NCBI GenBank assembly: GCA_045544615.1
Contig: JAZPZI010000022.1
Span: forward strand, 1-64,000
Length of the DNA: 64,000 bases
Reading direction: 5' to 3'
Source: CAKSFT01 sp045544615
GTDB taxonomy: Bacteria; Bacillota; Clostridia; UBA1381
This document shows, in pieces, positions 27,033 through 35,818 of the stretch (its first letter is position 1; each line of letters begins with the position of its first letter). Under the pieces are notes generated by a model. That model had not been told where the DNA came from. It ran no database searches and saw only the letters and a list, made by a program, of their open reading frames with translations. Both the position numbers and the translations under genes were made by a program.

Positions 27033-27905
27033 ATGGAAGAACTTATAAAAAAAGCCGGGATACTCATTGAAGCACTCCCCTACATACAAAAATTTGCAGG
27101 CTCGACCGTTGTTATCAAGTACGGCGGTAACGCTATGATTAACGAGGAACTCAAAAACTCGGTTATTGAGGATATCACACTCCTGAAGTTCATCGGCTTA
27201 AATCCGATTGTTGTACACGGCGGCGGCCCTGACATCTCAAAGGCACTTGCCGACAATAACATAAAGACCGAGTTCATCAACGGACTTCGTGTAACAGATG
27301 CCGACACCATGCGGATTGCACAGCAGGTTTTGGTCGGCAAGACAAATAAGGAAATTGTGTCGCTTCTAAACTGCAAAGGCGGAAAGGCTATCGGTTTTTG
27401 CGGTATAGACGGTGGATTTATAAAGTGTAAAAAGCATATGGTTGAAACCGACGAAGGCCCTGCTGATATCGGCTTTGTCGGCGATATTGTTGAGATAGAT
27501 CCGCATATTTTAGACTACATCTCAAGCGATCAATACATCCCTGTTGTTGCACCAATCGGCACAGACGAGGAAGGACACAGCTACAACATCAATGCAGACA
27601 GCGTTGCAGCGGCAGTTGCAGCGGCAACTGAGGCAGAAAAGCTGATTCTCTTAACCGACGTTGAGGGTGTAAAGGACAAGGAAGGAAATATCGTCTATGA
27701 GGCAGGCGAGTCGGAAATCAATGCTATGATTGATGACGGCACAATCTCGGGCGGTATGATTCCAAAGGTATTGGGTTGCCTTGATGCAATCCATGCAGGC
27801 GTTAAGGGTGTGCATATCATCGACGGTAGAATCCCGCACTGCCTGCTTCTGGAAATCTTCACAAAATCGGGTATCGGTACTCTTATAAAAGGCGAGGGAT
27901 ATTGA
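27033..27905 (+). CDS. argB: Acetylglutamate kinase
   Basis: Phosphorylates N-acetylglutamate. 290 residues of the amino-acid-kinase fold: VIKYGGNAM and HGGGPDIS near the N-terminus, and NINADSVAAAVAAATEAEKL plus GGMIPKV later. An N-terminal extension of ~20 residues before VIKYGGNAM suggests the hexameric, arginine-inhibited form, though this is not certain. The stop overlaps the next start (TGATG). Confidence 0.96.
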   Translation: MEELIKKAGILIEALPYIQKFAGSTVVIKYGGNAMINEELKNSVIEDITLLKFIGLNPIVVHGGGPDISKALADNNIKTEFINGLRVTDADTMRIAQQVLVGKTNKEIVSLLNCKGGKAIGFCGIDGGFIKCKKHMVETDEGPADIGFVGDIVEIDPHILDYISSDQYIPVVAPIGTDEEGHSYNINADSVAAAVAAATEAEKLILLTDVEGVKDKEGNIVYEAGESEINAMIDDGTISGGMIPKVLGCLDAIHAGVKGVHIIDGRIPHCLLLEIFTKSGIGTLIKGEGY

Positions 27906-28372
27906 TGGAAATTCGTCGTGCTGAAATTAAGGATATGGAGAAAATCTGTGACCTTTTAAATCAGGTTTTAGAGGTGCACCATAACGGTCGCCCCGACCTT
28001 TTTAAATCGGGTTGCAGAAAATATACCGACCCGGAGCTTGAAGTTTTGATTGCAGACGACCAGAGACCGATTTTTGTCGCAGACGATGACGGTGTGGTCT
28101 CGGGATATGCTTTTTGTATAATCGAGGAGCACAAAAACAATAATATCTTAACCGATATAAAGACTCTCTACATAGACGACCTCTGTGTTGACGAAAAAAC
28201 AAGAGGAAAGCATGTCGGGAGTGCACTTTTTGAGTATGTAAAAGGCTATGCCAGGGAAATCGGGTGCTATAATGTGACCCTGAATGTCTGGGCGTGCAAC
28301 GAGAGTGCAAAAGCGTTTTATGAACGACTCGGGCTCTTGCCGCAGAAGTTCGGAATGGAAATGATATTATAG
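27905..28372 (+). CDS. GNAT-family acetyltransferase, last gene of the arg operon
   Basis: 155 residues. RRAEIKDMEKICDLLNQV begins the GNAT domain; LCVDEKTRGKHVGSALFEYV is motif A, and AKAFYERLGL is motif B. ATG 27905 overlaps the argB stop by 1 nt with GAGGG upstream. The substrate is unknown. It is the second GNAT protein in this operon, and either could supply N-acetylglutamate. Confidence 0.78.
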   Translation: MEIRRAEIKDMEKICDLLNQVLEVHHNGRPDLFKSGCRKYTDPELEVLIADDQRPIFVADDDGVVSGYAFCIIEEHKNNNILTDIKTLYIDDLCVDEKTRGKHVGSALFEYVKGYAREIGCYNVTLNVWACNESAKAFYERLGLLPQKFGMEMIL

Positions 28373-28380
28373 AATTTATA

Positions 28381-28411
28381 AAAAAGCAGATGCAAAAGCA
28401 TCTGCTTTTTT
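28381..28411 (+). terminator. arg operon terminator
   Basis: AAAAAGCAGATGC-AAAA-GCATCTGCTTTTTT, 9 nt after the last stop. A near copy follows the gene at 28805. Confidence 0.9.
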
Positions 28412-28443
28412 CGTGAGAGCATGGACTCTATCTCCTGCTTTTT

Positions 28444-28677
28444 TTAAAAATCGTGTCGCCCGCCGGAGCTTAATTTATATTCCTCAAACACCTGCACGAT
28501 TTCCTCAATCGCATCAAAATCGGATAGTTCATCATCCTGGAGTATTTCCTGGATTTTTGCAAGCACCTCTATTGCGGTGCTGTCTGCGATTTCGTCAGCA
28601 TCAAAGCCGGGCATATTGAGTGCATCCTCGATTGCGACCGATATGTAACGAACCAAGAGTTCTTTTTTTATCTCCAT
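28444..28677 (-). CDS. Small acidic protein of unknown function
   Basis: 77 residues, strongly acidic, probably all-helical (ELLVRYISVAIEDALNMPG, then VLAKIQEILQDDELSDFD). ATG 28677 has AAGGTGG 9 nt upstream; the frame runs a further 17 codons upstream without support. It has no signal peptide or known motif that I recognise. It diverges from the small gene at 28805. Confidence 0.6.
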   Translation of the reverse strand: MEIKKELLVRYISVAIEDALNMPGFDADEIADSTAIEVLAKIQEILQDDELSDFDAIEEIVQVFEEYKLSSGGRHDF

Positions 28678-28804
28678 AATTATTCCACCTTTCTTTTTTA
28701 TTGTATCACACAAAACAGAAATATACAACAGAAATTTCTAATATATTATAAAAATGTATTTTGAAATATAATATATGTATAAACTAAAAAAGGTGGTTGT
28801 TAAA

Positions 28805-28978
28805 ATGGCGTTTAATCCAAAACCGACCAAGAAAAAGGTAAAAGCAGGCTATAAAACGTTATATATTACCGATGAATTGGTAGAAAAAATCAATGATTTG
28901 GCAAAAGAACACGAAACAAGTTTTAATAATATTGTTATTAGTATAATTGAAGATTTTTTTGAAAAGAACGAAAAATAA
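28805..28978 (+). CDS. Small ribbon-helix-helix-like protein
   Basis: 57 residues. A basic N-terminal tail (NPKPTKKKVKAGYK) is followed by a beta strand (TLYITDEL) and two helices (VEKINDLAKE; FNNIVISIIEDFFEK). This strand-helix-helix layout is that of CopG/Arc-type DNA-binding proteins. It may be an autoregulator or antitoxin-like protein, but no toxin partner lies beside it. AGGTGG precedes ATG 28805. Confidence 0.6.
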   Translation: MAFNPKPTKKKVKAGYKTLYITDELVEKINDLAKEHETSFNNIVISIIEDFFEKNEK

Positions 28979-28989
28979 AACAGGAAAGG

Positions 28990-29014
28990 CAGATGCAAAA
29001 GCATCTGTTTTTTT
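28990..29014 (+). terminator. Terminator after the ribbon-helix-helix gene
   Basis: CAGATGC-AAAA-GCATCTG followed by seven T. Confidence 0.85.
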
Positions 29015-29053
29015 AAGGGAGGGCTTCTATGCCCTCCTGCTTTTTTTATTCCC

Positions 29054-29413
29054 TATGCCACTTTTCACCGACGAAAAGTGGCGGAAAAGTCGCCAAGAGG
29101 GGCTGACCCCCTCTTGGAAATACCCCAATGCGTAGCTCAGGGCGGAAATTTTGCCGAGGCAAAATCTTCCTCATTCGCCCGACTTTAACTCTCCGAATTT
29201 ACATACCTTCTGGGACACTTCTTACCCTCCGCCGTGTGCTCGAAAGTATTTCTCCCATTCCTTCTGATGTGCTTGCCGCCTGCAAAGACGAACAGCACAC
29301 TGGTGTTTTTGTTGTTTTGCTATTGTTTTCCATCTTGTGGGCATTATTTTGTAGGGGTGATTCACGAATCACCCGTTTTCCTGTATTTTTATTCGTCGGT
29401 GAAAAGTGGCATA
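29054..29413. mobile_element. MITE-like element with 22-bp perfect inverted ends
   Basis: The 22 nt at 29054-29075 (tatgccacttttcaccgacg + aa) are the exact reverse complement of 29392-29413. The 316 nt between hold no credible gene, only short frames without ribosome sites, and include the perfect palindrome gggtgattcacgaatcaccc at 29354-29373. The hairpin gggaatgg..ccattccc follows at ~29465. Size and ends fit a non-autonomous element; no clear target duplication is seen. Confidence 0.55.
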
Positions 29414-29548
29414 AGAACCAATAAACGGGCTGTCGAGATGCCATCCCCAGCGATGCAAGAAAAAGGGAATGGATAAATCCATTCCCTACAAATCATATTT
29501 CTGAAATATATGTTTTTCTTGCGCTCCAAAGCTTTTTAACATCCCCTT

Positions 29549-31933
29549 TTATCTCAACTGCGCTGCAACTCCTGCTTCGAGCTTCTTCAGTATCTTTTCA
29601 AAGACAACATTTATCTCCTCGTTAGTGAGGTTTCTGTCTGATGCCCTGAACGAAATTGCATACGCTACGCTCTTTTTGCCTTCCGGAATCTGCTCGCCCT
29701 CATAAACGTCAAAGAGTTTGATTGTATCCAAAAGCTTACCCGATGCCTTAACCATAATTTCCTCGATATCGGCAACAGGTACCGACTTATCAACGAGCAT
29801 CGCAATATCACGGGTAACAGCAGGGAACTTCGGAAGCTGTGTGAACTTGATTTCGCTCTTGATTGCCCTAAACATTACATCGAGTGAAATTTCTGCCACA
29901 TAGCACTTTGTTCCGATATCAAAACGCTTCGCAACATCAGGATGGATTTCGCCGATTGTGCCGGCAAACTTTCCGTTGATTGTTACTTTTGCGCATCTTC
30001 CCGGGTGATAGATTGGGTTTTCGGTATCCGCCGAATACCTCACGCCCTCGACATTGAGTCTTTCAAAGAGTGTTTCAACTGCACCCTTCAAATCAAAGAA
30101 GTCAACTCCGCCAAACATACCGATTGTTACGATTTCCGGCTCATCAGGGAGCTTGCCCGGCTCGGTCGGGATAAATACCTTACCGATTTCGAACATCTTA
30201 ACCGCATCAGCACGACGGTTATAGTTATATGACAAAGTATCGAGCATCGAGCCAACAGTTGTTGTTCTCATCATAGATGTATCGTCACCGAACGGATTTG
30301 AAATCTTAACTCCGCATCTCAAAGCTCCGTCTGCCGGGATTCCGAGCTTATCATACACAAACGGGCCTGTGAAGGTATATGTGTAGATTTCGTTCATACC
30401 AAGCGCTGTCAAAGTCTCGCTGATGTCGTCCTTTGCCACCTGAAGCGGTGTTTTTCCGCCCTTTGTTGCAGCACCCGAAAGAAGTGTCACCGGAATCTTG
30501 TCATAGCCATAAATTCTTGCAATTTCTTCGGCAATATCTGCCTCACCCTCAATATCAGGTCTGAACGACGGTGACACGAGTGTCATAGCATCGGTATCAA
30601 CCTCAAATTCAAGAGCTGTCAGGTAGCTTACCATATCGTCAACAGAAATGTCTGTTCCGAGGAATGCGTTTATTTTTTCAGGACGGAAAGCATGAACTCT
30701 CTTTTCATACTCCTTACCGATTATATCAATAGTTCCGCCTACAACCTCACCGCAACCGAGCTTTTCAACAAGCTCGCAAGCCCTTTGTGCAGCAGGAATT
30801 GTATTCTGGGTATCGAGTCCCTTTTCGTATCTTGACGATGCCTCTGTTCTCAAACCAATTTTCTGTGCAGTCAGTCGAACGCTTGCCGCATCAAATGTCG
30901 CAGACTCGAACACTACAGTTGTAGTATCATCCTTAACCTCCGAGTTGAAGCCACCCATAACACCTGCAACGGCAACGGCTCTTTCACCGTCTGCTATAAC
31001 AAGGTCGTTTGAGTTCAATACTCTGTCCTGCTCGTCGAGTGTCTTGATAACCTCGCCATCTTTAGCATCACGAACGATAATCTTTGCGCCTGCAAGGTCA
31101 CGAAGGTCGAATGCGTGCATTGGCTGACCGTACTCCAAAAGGATGTAGTTTGTGATGTCTACAATATTATTTATAGAGCGGATGCCTGCCGCCTGAAGAC
31201 GTGATACCATCCACTTCGGTGACGGACCGATTTTTACATTCTTAACCATCTTTGCCGAGTATCTCAAGCACTTTTCAGGGTTCTTAACCTCAACCGAGAT
31301 ATAGTCGGCGATGTTTTCGCCGTTTTCGGTAAACTTCGGCTTTGGAACATTAAACGGCTTTCTGAATGTTACCGCAGTTTCTCTTGCAAGACCGATAACG
31401 CTGAAGCAGTCAGGTCTGTTGGATGTGATTTCAAACTCAACAACATCCTCATTGATGCCGAAATAGTCCTTGATGTTCATGCCGAGCGGTGTATCCTCAG
31501 GAAGAACCAGAATCCCGTACTCAGGTGTGTAGCCAAGGTCAGCTTCTGTGATTCCGAGCTCCTCGTGTGAGCAGAGCATACCGTTTGATACCGCACCTCT
31601 TATCTTACCCTTTTTGATTACGATTCCGCCAGGAAGCTTTGCTCCTGCAAGTGCAACAGGTACAATTATCCCTGCCTTACAGTTCGGTGCACCGCAGACG
31701 ATGTCCAAAATCTCGCCTGTGCCTGCATCAACTGTACAGATGTGCAGGTGGTCGCTGTCCGGGTGGTCTTGACATGTCAAAACCTTACCTGTTACTACAT
31801 TTTCAATATCCTTTCCCATGTTCTCAATGCACTCAACCTTTGAGCCTGTCATTGTAAGGGCATGGTCAAATTCCTTCGGGGTTATCCCTGAAATGTCTGT
31901 ATAATCATTGAACCAACTCATTGGAACTTTCAT
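29549..31933 (-). CDS. pheT: Phenylalanine-tRNA ligase beta subunit
   Basis: 794 residues, the full bacterial length. The N-terminal tRNA-binding (OB) domain (~40-150, ending near VCGAPN), B3/B4 core (LGIT..; IVDITNYILLEYGQPMHAFD), B5 domain, catalytic-like core and C-terminal anticodon-binding (FDX-ACB) domain (FPAVTRDIAMLVD onward) are in the usual order. It forms the alpha2-beta2 synthetase with PheS, encoded just upstream. Confidence 0.97.
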   Translation of the reverse strand: MKVPMSWFNDYTDISGITPKEFDHALTMTGSKVECIENMGKDIENVVTGKVLTCQDHPDSDHLHICTVDAGTGEILDIVCGAPNCKAGIIVPVALAGAKLPGGIVIKKGKIRGAVSNGMLCSHEELGITEADLGYTPEYGILVLPEDTPLGMNIKDYFGINEDVVEFEITSNRPDCFSVIGLARETAVTFRKPFNVPKPKFTENGENIADYISVEVKNPEKCLRYSAKMVKNVKIGPSPKWMVSRLQAAGIRSINNIVDITNYILLEYGQPMHAFDLRDLAGAKIIVRDAKDGEVIKTLDEQDRVLNSNDLVIADGERAVAVAGVMGGFNSEVKDDTTTVVFESATFDAASVRLTAQKIGLRTEASSRYEKGLDTQNTIPAAQRACELVEKLGCGEVVGGTIDIIGKEYEKRVHAFRPEKINAFLGTDISVDDMVSYLTALEFEVDTDAMTLVSPSFRPDIEGEADIAEEIARIYGYDKIPVTLLSGAATKGGKTPLQVAKDDISETLTALGMNEIYTYTFTGPFVYDKLGIPADGALRCGVKISNPFGDDTSMMRTTTVGSMLDTLSYNYNRRADAVKMFEIGKVFIPTEPGKLPDEPEIVTIGMFGGVDFFDLKGAVETLFERLNVEGVRYSADTENPIYHPGRCAKVTINGKFAGTIGEIHPDVAKRFDIGTKCYVAEISLDVMFRAIKSEIKFTQLPKFPAVTRDIAMLVDKSVPVADIEEIMVKASGKLLDTIKLFDVYEGEQIPEGKKSVAYAISFRASDRNLTNEEINVVFEKILKKLEAGVAAQLR

Positions 31934-31959
31934 TTTATTATCATTCCTTTCCTATCAAA

Positions 31960-32979
31960 TTAGAATTGCTTTAAGAATCTTACATCGTTTTCGAAGAAGA
32001 GTCTCAAATCGTTAATGTCGTATCTTCCCATAGCAATTCTCTCAAGGCCTATACCGAATGCAAAGCCTGAATATTCTTCAGGGTCGATTCCGCAGTTTGC
32101 CAGAACTTTCGGGTGTACCATACCGCAGCCGAGGATTTCAATCCAGCCCTCGCCCTTGCAGACATTACATCCCTTACCGCCGCAGACAAAGCATGATACG
32201 TCAACCTCGGCTGACGGCTCTGTGAACGGGAAGTGGTGCGGACGGAAGCGTACCTTGGTGTTCTCACCGTAAAGTGCCTTCAGAGCTGTCTCCAATGTGC
32301 CCTTCAGGTCTGCCATTGTAACGCCCTTATCAACCACAAGACCTTCTATCTGGTGGAAGATTGGTGAATGAGTTGCATCAACTGCGTCACTTCTGTAAAC
32401 TCTGCCCGGTGCGATAACTCTGATCGGTGGCTTCTGCTTTTCCATAACACGGACCTGGATAGGTGAGGTCTGTGTTCTCAAAACGATGTTGTCCTCGATA
32501 TAGAATGTATCCTGAGTGTCACGTGCAGGATGGTTCTTCGGGATGTTCAAAGCCTCAAAGTTATAGTAATCATACTCTACTTCAGGGCCTTCTGCGATTT
32601 CAAAGCCGAGCCCGATAAAGATGTTCTTGAGCTCGTTCATAACCTTGGTAAGCGGATGGAGCTTGCCGAGGTTTTCGGTCTTACCCGGCATTGTTACGTC
32701 CAATACCTCGTCCTTTAGCTTTTCAGCCAGGAGTGTTTTTTCGATTTCATCCTTTTTAGCATCGATTTCAGCATTCAAAAAGTCTCTGATCTCGTTTGCA
32801 AGAGCACCGATTACAGGTCTCTCCTCTGCCGAGAGCTTACCCATGCCTTTTAATACGGCGGTGAGCTCGCCCTTTTTGCCAAGGTACTTTATGCGTATGT
32901 CTTCGAGATTTTCAAGTGTTTGAGCTGTAGCAAGAAGTCCCTCAACAGTTTCCTTGATTTGGTTGAGCATTTCTTTCAT
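31960..32979 (-). CDS. pheS: Phenylalanine-tRNA ligase alpha subunit
   Basis: 339 residues. An N-terminal coiled coil (~1-85) contacts tRNA; the class II catalytic core follows with motif 2 (RVIAPGRVYRSDAVDATHSP) and motif 3 (GFAFGIGLERIAM), and the Phe-specific HHFPFTEPSAEVDV. Unusually, a CxxC..CxxC cluster (FVCGGKGCNVCKGEGW) follows, a feature found in many Firmicutes PheS proteins. ATG 32979 has GGAAGG upstream. It is preceded by a T-box leader. Confidence 0.97.
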   Translation of the reverse strand: MKEMLNQIKETVEGLLATAQTLENLEDIRIKYLGKKGELTAVLKGMGKLSAEERPVIGALANEIRDFLNAEIDAKKDEIEKTLLAEKLKDEVLDVTMPGKTENLGKLHPLTKVMNELKNIFIGLGFEIAEGPEVEYDYYNFEALNIPKNHPARDTQDTFYIEDNIVLRTQTSPIQVRVMEKQKPPIRVIAPGRVYRSDAVDATHSPIFHQIEGLVVDKGVTMADLKGTLETALKALYGENTKVRFRPHHFPFTEPSAEVDVSCFVCGGKGCNVCKGEGWIEILGCGMVHPKVLANCGIDPEEYSGFAFGIGLERIAMGRYDINDLRLFFENDVRFLKQF

Positions 32980-33009
32980 TTTGTTCAATCCTTCCTTGTT
33001 TATTATTTG

Positions 33010-33279
33010 GTACAAAAAAACGTCCCTTAAAAATTAAGGGACGAAATAATATCCGTGGTACCACCCAAATTCCCCCGAGACTCCCGGGAGCGCTTGATTA
33101 TACAGAATAACGGTCTGCTCCGATGCAAACTACGCACCCCGAAGGGCTTCACCTGCACTGCTCCGAAACGAAGGTTCAGCATGTCTTCTTACCACCGGGG
33201 CTTACAGCCGACGACCCCGACTCTCTTTTGGCGAAATACAGCCTACTGGATTTCATCATAGCATTTAAATTTGTCTACA
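33010..33279 (-). ncRNA. T-box leader controlling pheST
   Basis: Read on the minus strand, the leader ends with the T-box sequence GGGTGGTACCACGG (33053-33066), which pairs with the free CCA end of uncharged tRNA to form the antiterminator. A terminator stem CGTCCCTTAA/TTAAGGGACG with seven U follows at 33014-33043. Upstream are long Stem-I-like helices (about 33100-33260). A UUC triplet in 'gaacCUUCguuu' could be the Phe specifier, but I could not fold the RNA to prove it. Confidence 0.9.
33014..33043 (-). terminator. Regulated T-box terminator
   Basis: A 10-bp stem CGTCCCTTAA..TTAAGGGACG followed by TTTTTTT, between the T-box sequence and pheS. Confidence 0.85.
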
Positions 33280-33285
33280 AATGGC

Positions 33286-33314
33286 ATTATAACATAACAT
33301 TTTTACAAATGCAA
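33286..33314 (-). promoter_or_regulatory. pheST promoter
   Basis: Minus-strand TTGCAT and TATAAT with 17-nt spacing, directly upstream of the T-box RNA. Confidence 0.7.
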
Positions 33315-33437
33315 GCAAAATTAAAAATTTTATTCAAATTGGTGAATTTGTGGCGGTATTTTGACCGTTTTGGCGGTAAAATTGTTTTCAAAAGCGCAAA
33401 AATTGCCCAAATTATAGCAAAAATTTGAATTTTACTA

Positions 33438-33466
33438 TTGATTATATTAAAAAATGGGAATATAAT
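33438..33466 (+). promoter_or_regulatory. Promoter of the flippase gene
   Basis: TTGATT and TATAAT with 17-nt spacing, 36 nt before the ATG at 33503. Confidence 0.65.
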
Positions 33467-33502
33467 TAAGGTTAACAAACGAAAAAAGAAAGGTTAATAT
33501 AT

Positions 33503-35185
33503 ATGAAGGAAAACAATAAAAAACAGTCCTTTATGATGAATGTTCTGATCATTCTGTTCTCGCAGGTCGTGGTAAAACTCCTCGGCATGGTCTACAGAAT
33601 GGCGATAACAAACATCCAGGGCTTCGGCGACCAGGGCAACGGCTACTACAGTGCAGGATTCCAGGTATACACCTTGCTTCTTGCTATCTCGTCGGTCGGC
33701 ATCCCGAACGCTATTTCAAAGATGACCTCTGAGCGAAATGCACTCGGCGACTACAAGGGTGCATATAAGATTTTCCGCTCGGCACTCATTCTCTTTGCCG
33801 GAATTGGTCTTATATCCTCTGCACTGCTATTTTTCGGTGCAGATTTCATCGCAACCCATGTCATAAATATGGAGCGGGCAAAATATGTACTTATGGCGCT
33901 CTCGCCGTCGATTCTCTTTGTGTGCGTGTCCTCGGTTATCAGAGGCTACTTTAACGGCATGAGCGATATGAAAGCAACGAGCAACTCGCAGATTTTGGAG
34001 CAGGTTTTCAAATGCGTATTTACGGTGGGAATTGTCTATGTGATGTCACGGCTTGTGCTCTTCCCTGCCGATGCTGACTTGAACTCTGCGGCTATGGCGG
34101 CAGGTGCAAACTTTGCGACATCGCTTGCTACGATTTTCAGTTGTGTCTACCTTGTATTCTTCTACTTAAAAAGAAGAAAAGGAATCGCAGAAAAGCTCCG
34201 CTCATCCTCGGGTGAGACCTTAAATATTCCGCTAAAGCGGATGTTTATAAACATTCTGCTGATTTCGATTCCGATTTCGCTTGGCTCGATTATTGCGGCA
34301 ATCAACCGAATTGTAGATACCGCAACAATCACAAGAGGTATAGAGGCTGCCTTTGCAAACGGAATTGATGCTTACGGAAATGTGGTTTTAAACCCGACAC
34401 TCGGTGAACTGAAGGACGAAGCGGTAAGGCTTGCAGGAATTTTATCAAAGAGCGACACGCTCTTAAATCTCCCGATTGCGATGAATATAGCATTTGCTAC
34501 AGTTTTAGTGCCATCCGTTTCAGGTGCGCTTGCAGTCGGCGACAAAAAGACAGCATCAAAGAATGTATCATACTCGCTTTTGATTTCGATTTTGCTGATT
34601 GTGCCCTGTGCCGTTGGCTATATCGCACTCGCAGAGCCGATTTACAAGCTCATCTACCCGAATGCGACCTACGGCTTTGACCTTTTGCAGTTAAGCTCAA
34701 TCGCACTTATATTTATAGCCCTAAACCAGACAATCTCGGGCTCATTGCAGGGACTCGGCAAGGTTTATGCACCGGCAACGGGACTTTTCATCGGCTGTAT
34801 TGCAAAGTTTATCTTAAATGTTATCCTGATCCGCCAGCCGTCAATCCACATCTACGGTGCACCGATAAGCTCGATTGTATGCCAGGTGATATCGTTCAGC
34901 TACGGTTTTACCGTACTTTGCAAGAATATGCCGGTCAAGGTCGGATTTACGAAGTATATCTTAAAGCCTGTAGTCAGTGCAGTGCTTATGGGCGTCTCTG
35001 CCTGGGGAAGTTATAAGCTTATGATGATGCTGACAAACATCAATATCATTTCAATCTTTGTTGCGATTATGATTGCAGTTTTGGTGTACTTTGCACTCGT
35101 GATTGCCTTGAGGGTATTAGACGACGAAGAAATAAAAATGTTGCCGATGGGCGAGAAACTTTTGGGACTAAAAAAGAGAAAATAA
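33503..35185 (+). CDS. SpoVB/YtgP-type polysaccharide or lipid II flippase
   Basis: 560 residues with about 14 membrane helices of the MATE/MOP superfamily. FMMNVLIILFSQVVVKLLG starts the first helix, and the C-terminal half repeats the fold. The closest functional groups are YtgP (a Bacillus MurJ) and SpoVB, proposed to move lipid-linked precursors for peptidoglycan or spore cortex. The sequence alone does not separate these two roles. A terminator follows at 35206. Confidence 0.88.
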   Translation: MKENNKKQSFMMNVLIILFSQVVVKLLGMVYRMAITNIQGFGDQGNGYYSAGFQVYTLLLAISSVGIPNAISKMTSERNALGDYKGAYKIFRSALILFAGIGLISSALLFFGADFIATHVINMERAKYVLMALSPSILFVCVSSVIRGYFNGMSDMKATSNSQILEQVFKCVFTVGIVYVMSRLVLFPADADLNSAAMAAGANFATSLATIFSCVYLVFFYLKRRKGIAEKLRSSSGETLNIPLKRMFINILLISIPISLGSIIAAINRIVDTATITRGIEAAFANGIDAYGNVVLNPTLGELKDEAVRLAGILSKSDTLLNLPIAMNIAFATVLVPSVSGALAVGDKKTASKNVSYSLLISILLIVPCAVGYIALAEPIYKLIYPNATYGFDLLQLSSIALIFIALNQTISGSLQGLGKVYAPATGLFIGCIAKFILNVILIRQPSIHIYGAPISSIVCQVISFSYGFTVLCKNMPVKVGFTKYILKPVVSAVLMGVSAWGSYKLMMMLTNINIISIFVAIMIAVLVYFALVIALRVLDDEEIKMLPMGEKLLGLKKRK

Positions 35186-35205
35186 CATATAATATAATAG
35201 AAGAA

Positions 35206-35239
35206 ATCCCCGTGAGATTTTCGCGGGGATAAATTTTTT
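35206..35239 (+). terminator. Flippase gene terminator
   Basis: ATCCCCG..CGGGGAT stem followed by AAATTTTTTC. Confidence 0.8.
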
Positions 35240-35260
35240 CAAAAAAAATAAAAAAAAGTC

Positions 35261-35289
35261 TTGACAAAGCTGATTGGTTCTGCTATAAT
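35261..35289 (+). promoter_or_regulatory. tRNA operon promoter
   Basis: Perfect consensus TTGACA-17-TATAAT, 30 nt before tRNA-Val; no UP element is obvious beyond an A-rich stretch immediately upstream. Confidence 0.9.
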
Positions 35290-35318
35290 AATCTTCGTCG
35301 CACAGGATTTTGTGTTAT

Positions 35319-35394
35319 GGGAGTATAGCTCAGCTGGGAGAGCGTCTGCCTTACAAGCAGGATGTCACAGGTTCGAGCCCTGTTACTCCCACCA
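35319..35394 (+). tRNA. tRNA-Val (UAC)
   Basis: 76 nt with an encoded CCA. The acceptor GGGAGTA pairs with TACTCCC. The anticodon loop CTTACAA gives UAC, and the T-arm has GGTTCGAGCC. Confidence 0.97.
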
Positions 35395-35410
35395 ACAAAA
35401 TCCTATGTAT

Positions 35411-35487
35411 GGCCCGGTAGTTCAGTTGGTTAGAACGCTAGCCTGTCACGCTAGAGGTCGTGGGTTCGAGCCCCATCCGGGTCGCCA
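35411..35487 (+). tRNA. tRNA-Asp (GUC)
   Basis: 77 nt with an encoded CCA. The anticodon loop CTGTCAC gives GUC; the T-arm is GGGTTCGAGCCCC. Confidence 0.97.
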
Positions 35488-35511
35488 GCTCTCTGAAAAT
35501 GAGAGCAAGAT

Positions 35512-35587
35512 GCCTTTGTAGCTCAGTCGGTAGAGCAAGGGACTGAAAATCCCTGTGTCGGCGGTTCGATTCCACCCGAAGGCACCA
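35512..35587 (+). tRNA. tRNA-Phe (GAA)
   Basis: 76 nt with an encoded CCA. The anticodon loop CTGAAAA gives GAA. It lies about 2.3 kb from the pheST genes whose T-box would sense it. Confidence 0.97.
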
Positions 35588-35590
35588 TAT

Positions 35591-35665
35591 GCGGGAGTGG
35601 CTCAGTGGTAGAGCGTCACCTTGCCAAGGTGAACGTCGCGAGTTCGAATCTCGTCTTCCGCTCCA
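35591..35665 (+). tRNA. tRNA-Gly (GCC)
   Basis: 75 nt with an encoded CCA. The anticodon loop TTGCCAA gives GCC; only 3 nt after tRNA-Phe. Confidence 0.97.
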
Positions 35666-35672
35666 TAAAAAC

Positions 35673-35702
35673 AAAAGACGCTAACTAAAAAGCGTCTTTT
35701 GT
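35673..35702 (+). terminator. Terminator between tRNA-Gly and tRNA-Cys
   Basis: AAAAGACGCT..AGCGTCTTTT stem with a short U run; it would separate the first four tRNAs from tRNA-Cys, or work partially. Confidence 0.7.
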
Positions 35703-35708
35703 CATAAT

Positions 35709-35782
35709 GGCACCATAGCCAAGTGGTAAGGCAGAGGTCTGCAACACCTTTATCCCCAGTTCAAGTCTGGGTGGTGCCTCCA
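35709..35782 (+). tRNA. tRNA-Cys (GCA)
   Basis: 74 nt with an encoded CCA. The anticodon loop CTGCAAC gives GCA; the T-arm is AGTTCAAGTCT. It is followed by a terminator. Confidence 0.97.
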
Positions 35783-35784
35783 TG

Positions 35785-35814
35785 AAAAAAGACATCCAGT
35801 AGGATGTCTTTTTT
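35785..35814 (+). terminator. tRNA operon terminator
   Basis: AAAAAAGACATCC-AGT-AGGATGTCTTTTTT directly after tRNA-Cys. Confidence 0.9.
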
Positions 35815-35818
35815 CAGT

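Noticed and set aside
28444..28978. Toxin-antitoxin pair formed by the acidic 77-residue and ribbon-helix-helix proteins
   Set aside because: The genes are divergent, neither resembles a known toxin, and each has its own signals.
29128..29424. Plus-strand frames inside the 29054-29413 element
   Set aside because: No ribosome site, odd composition, and they run through the palindromes.
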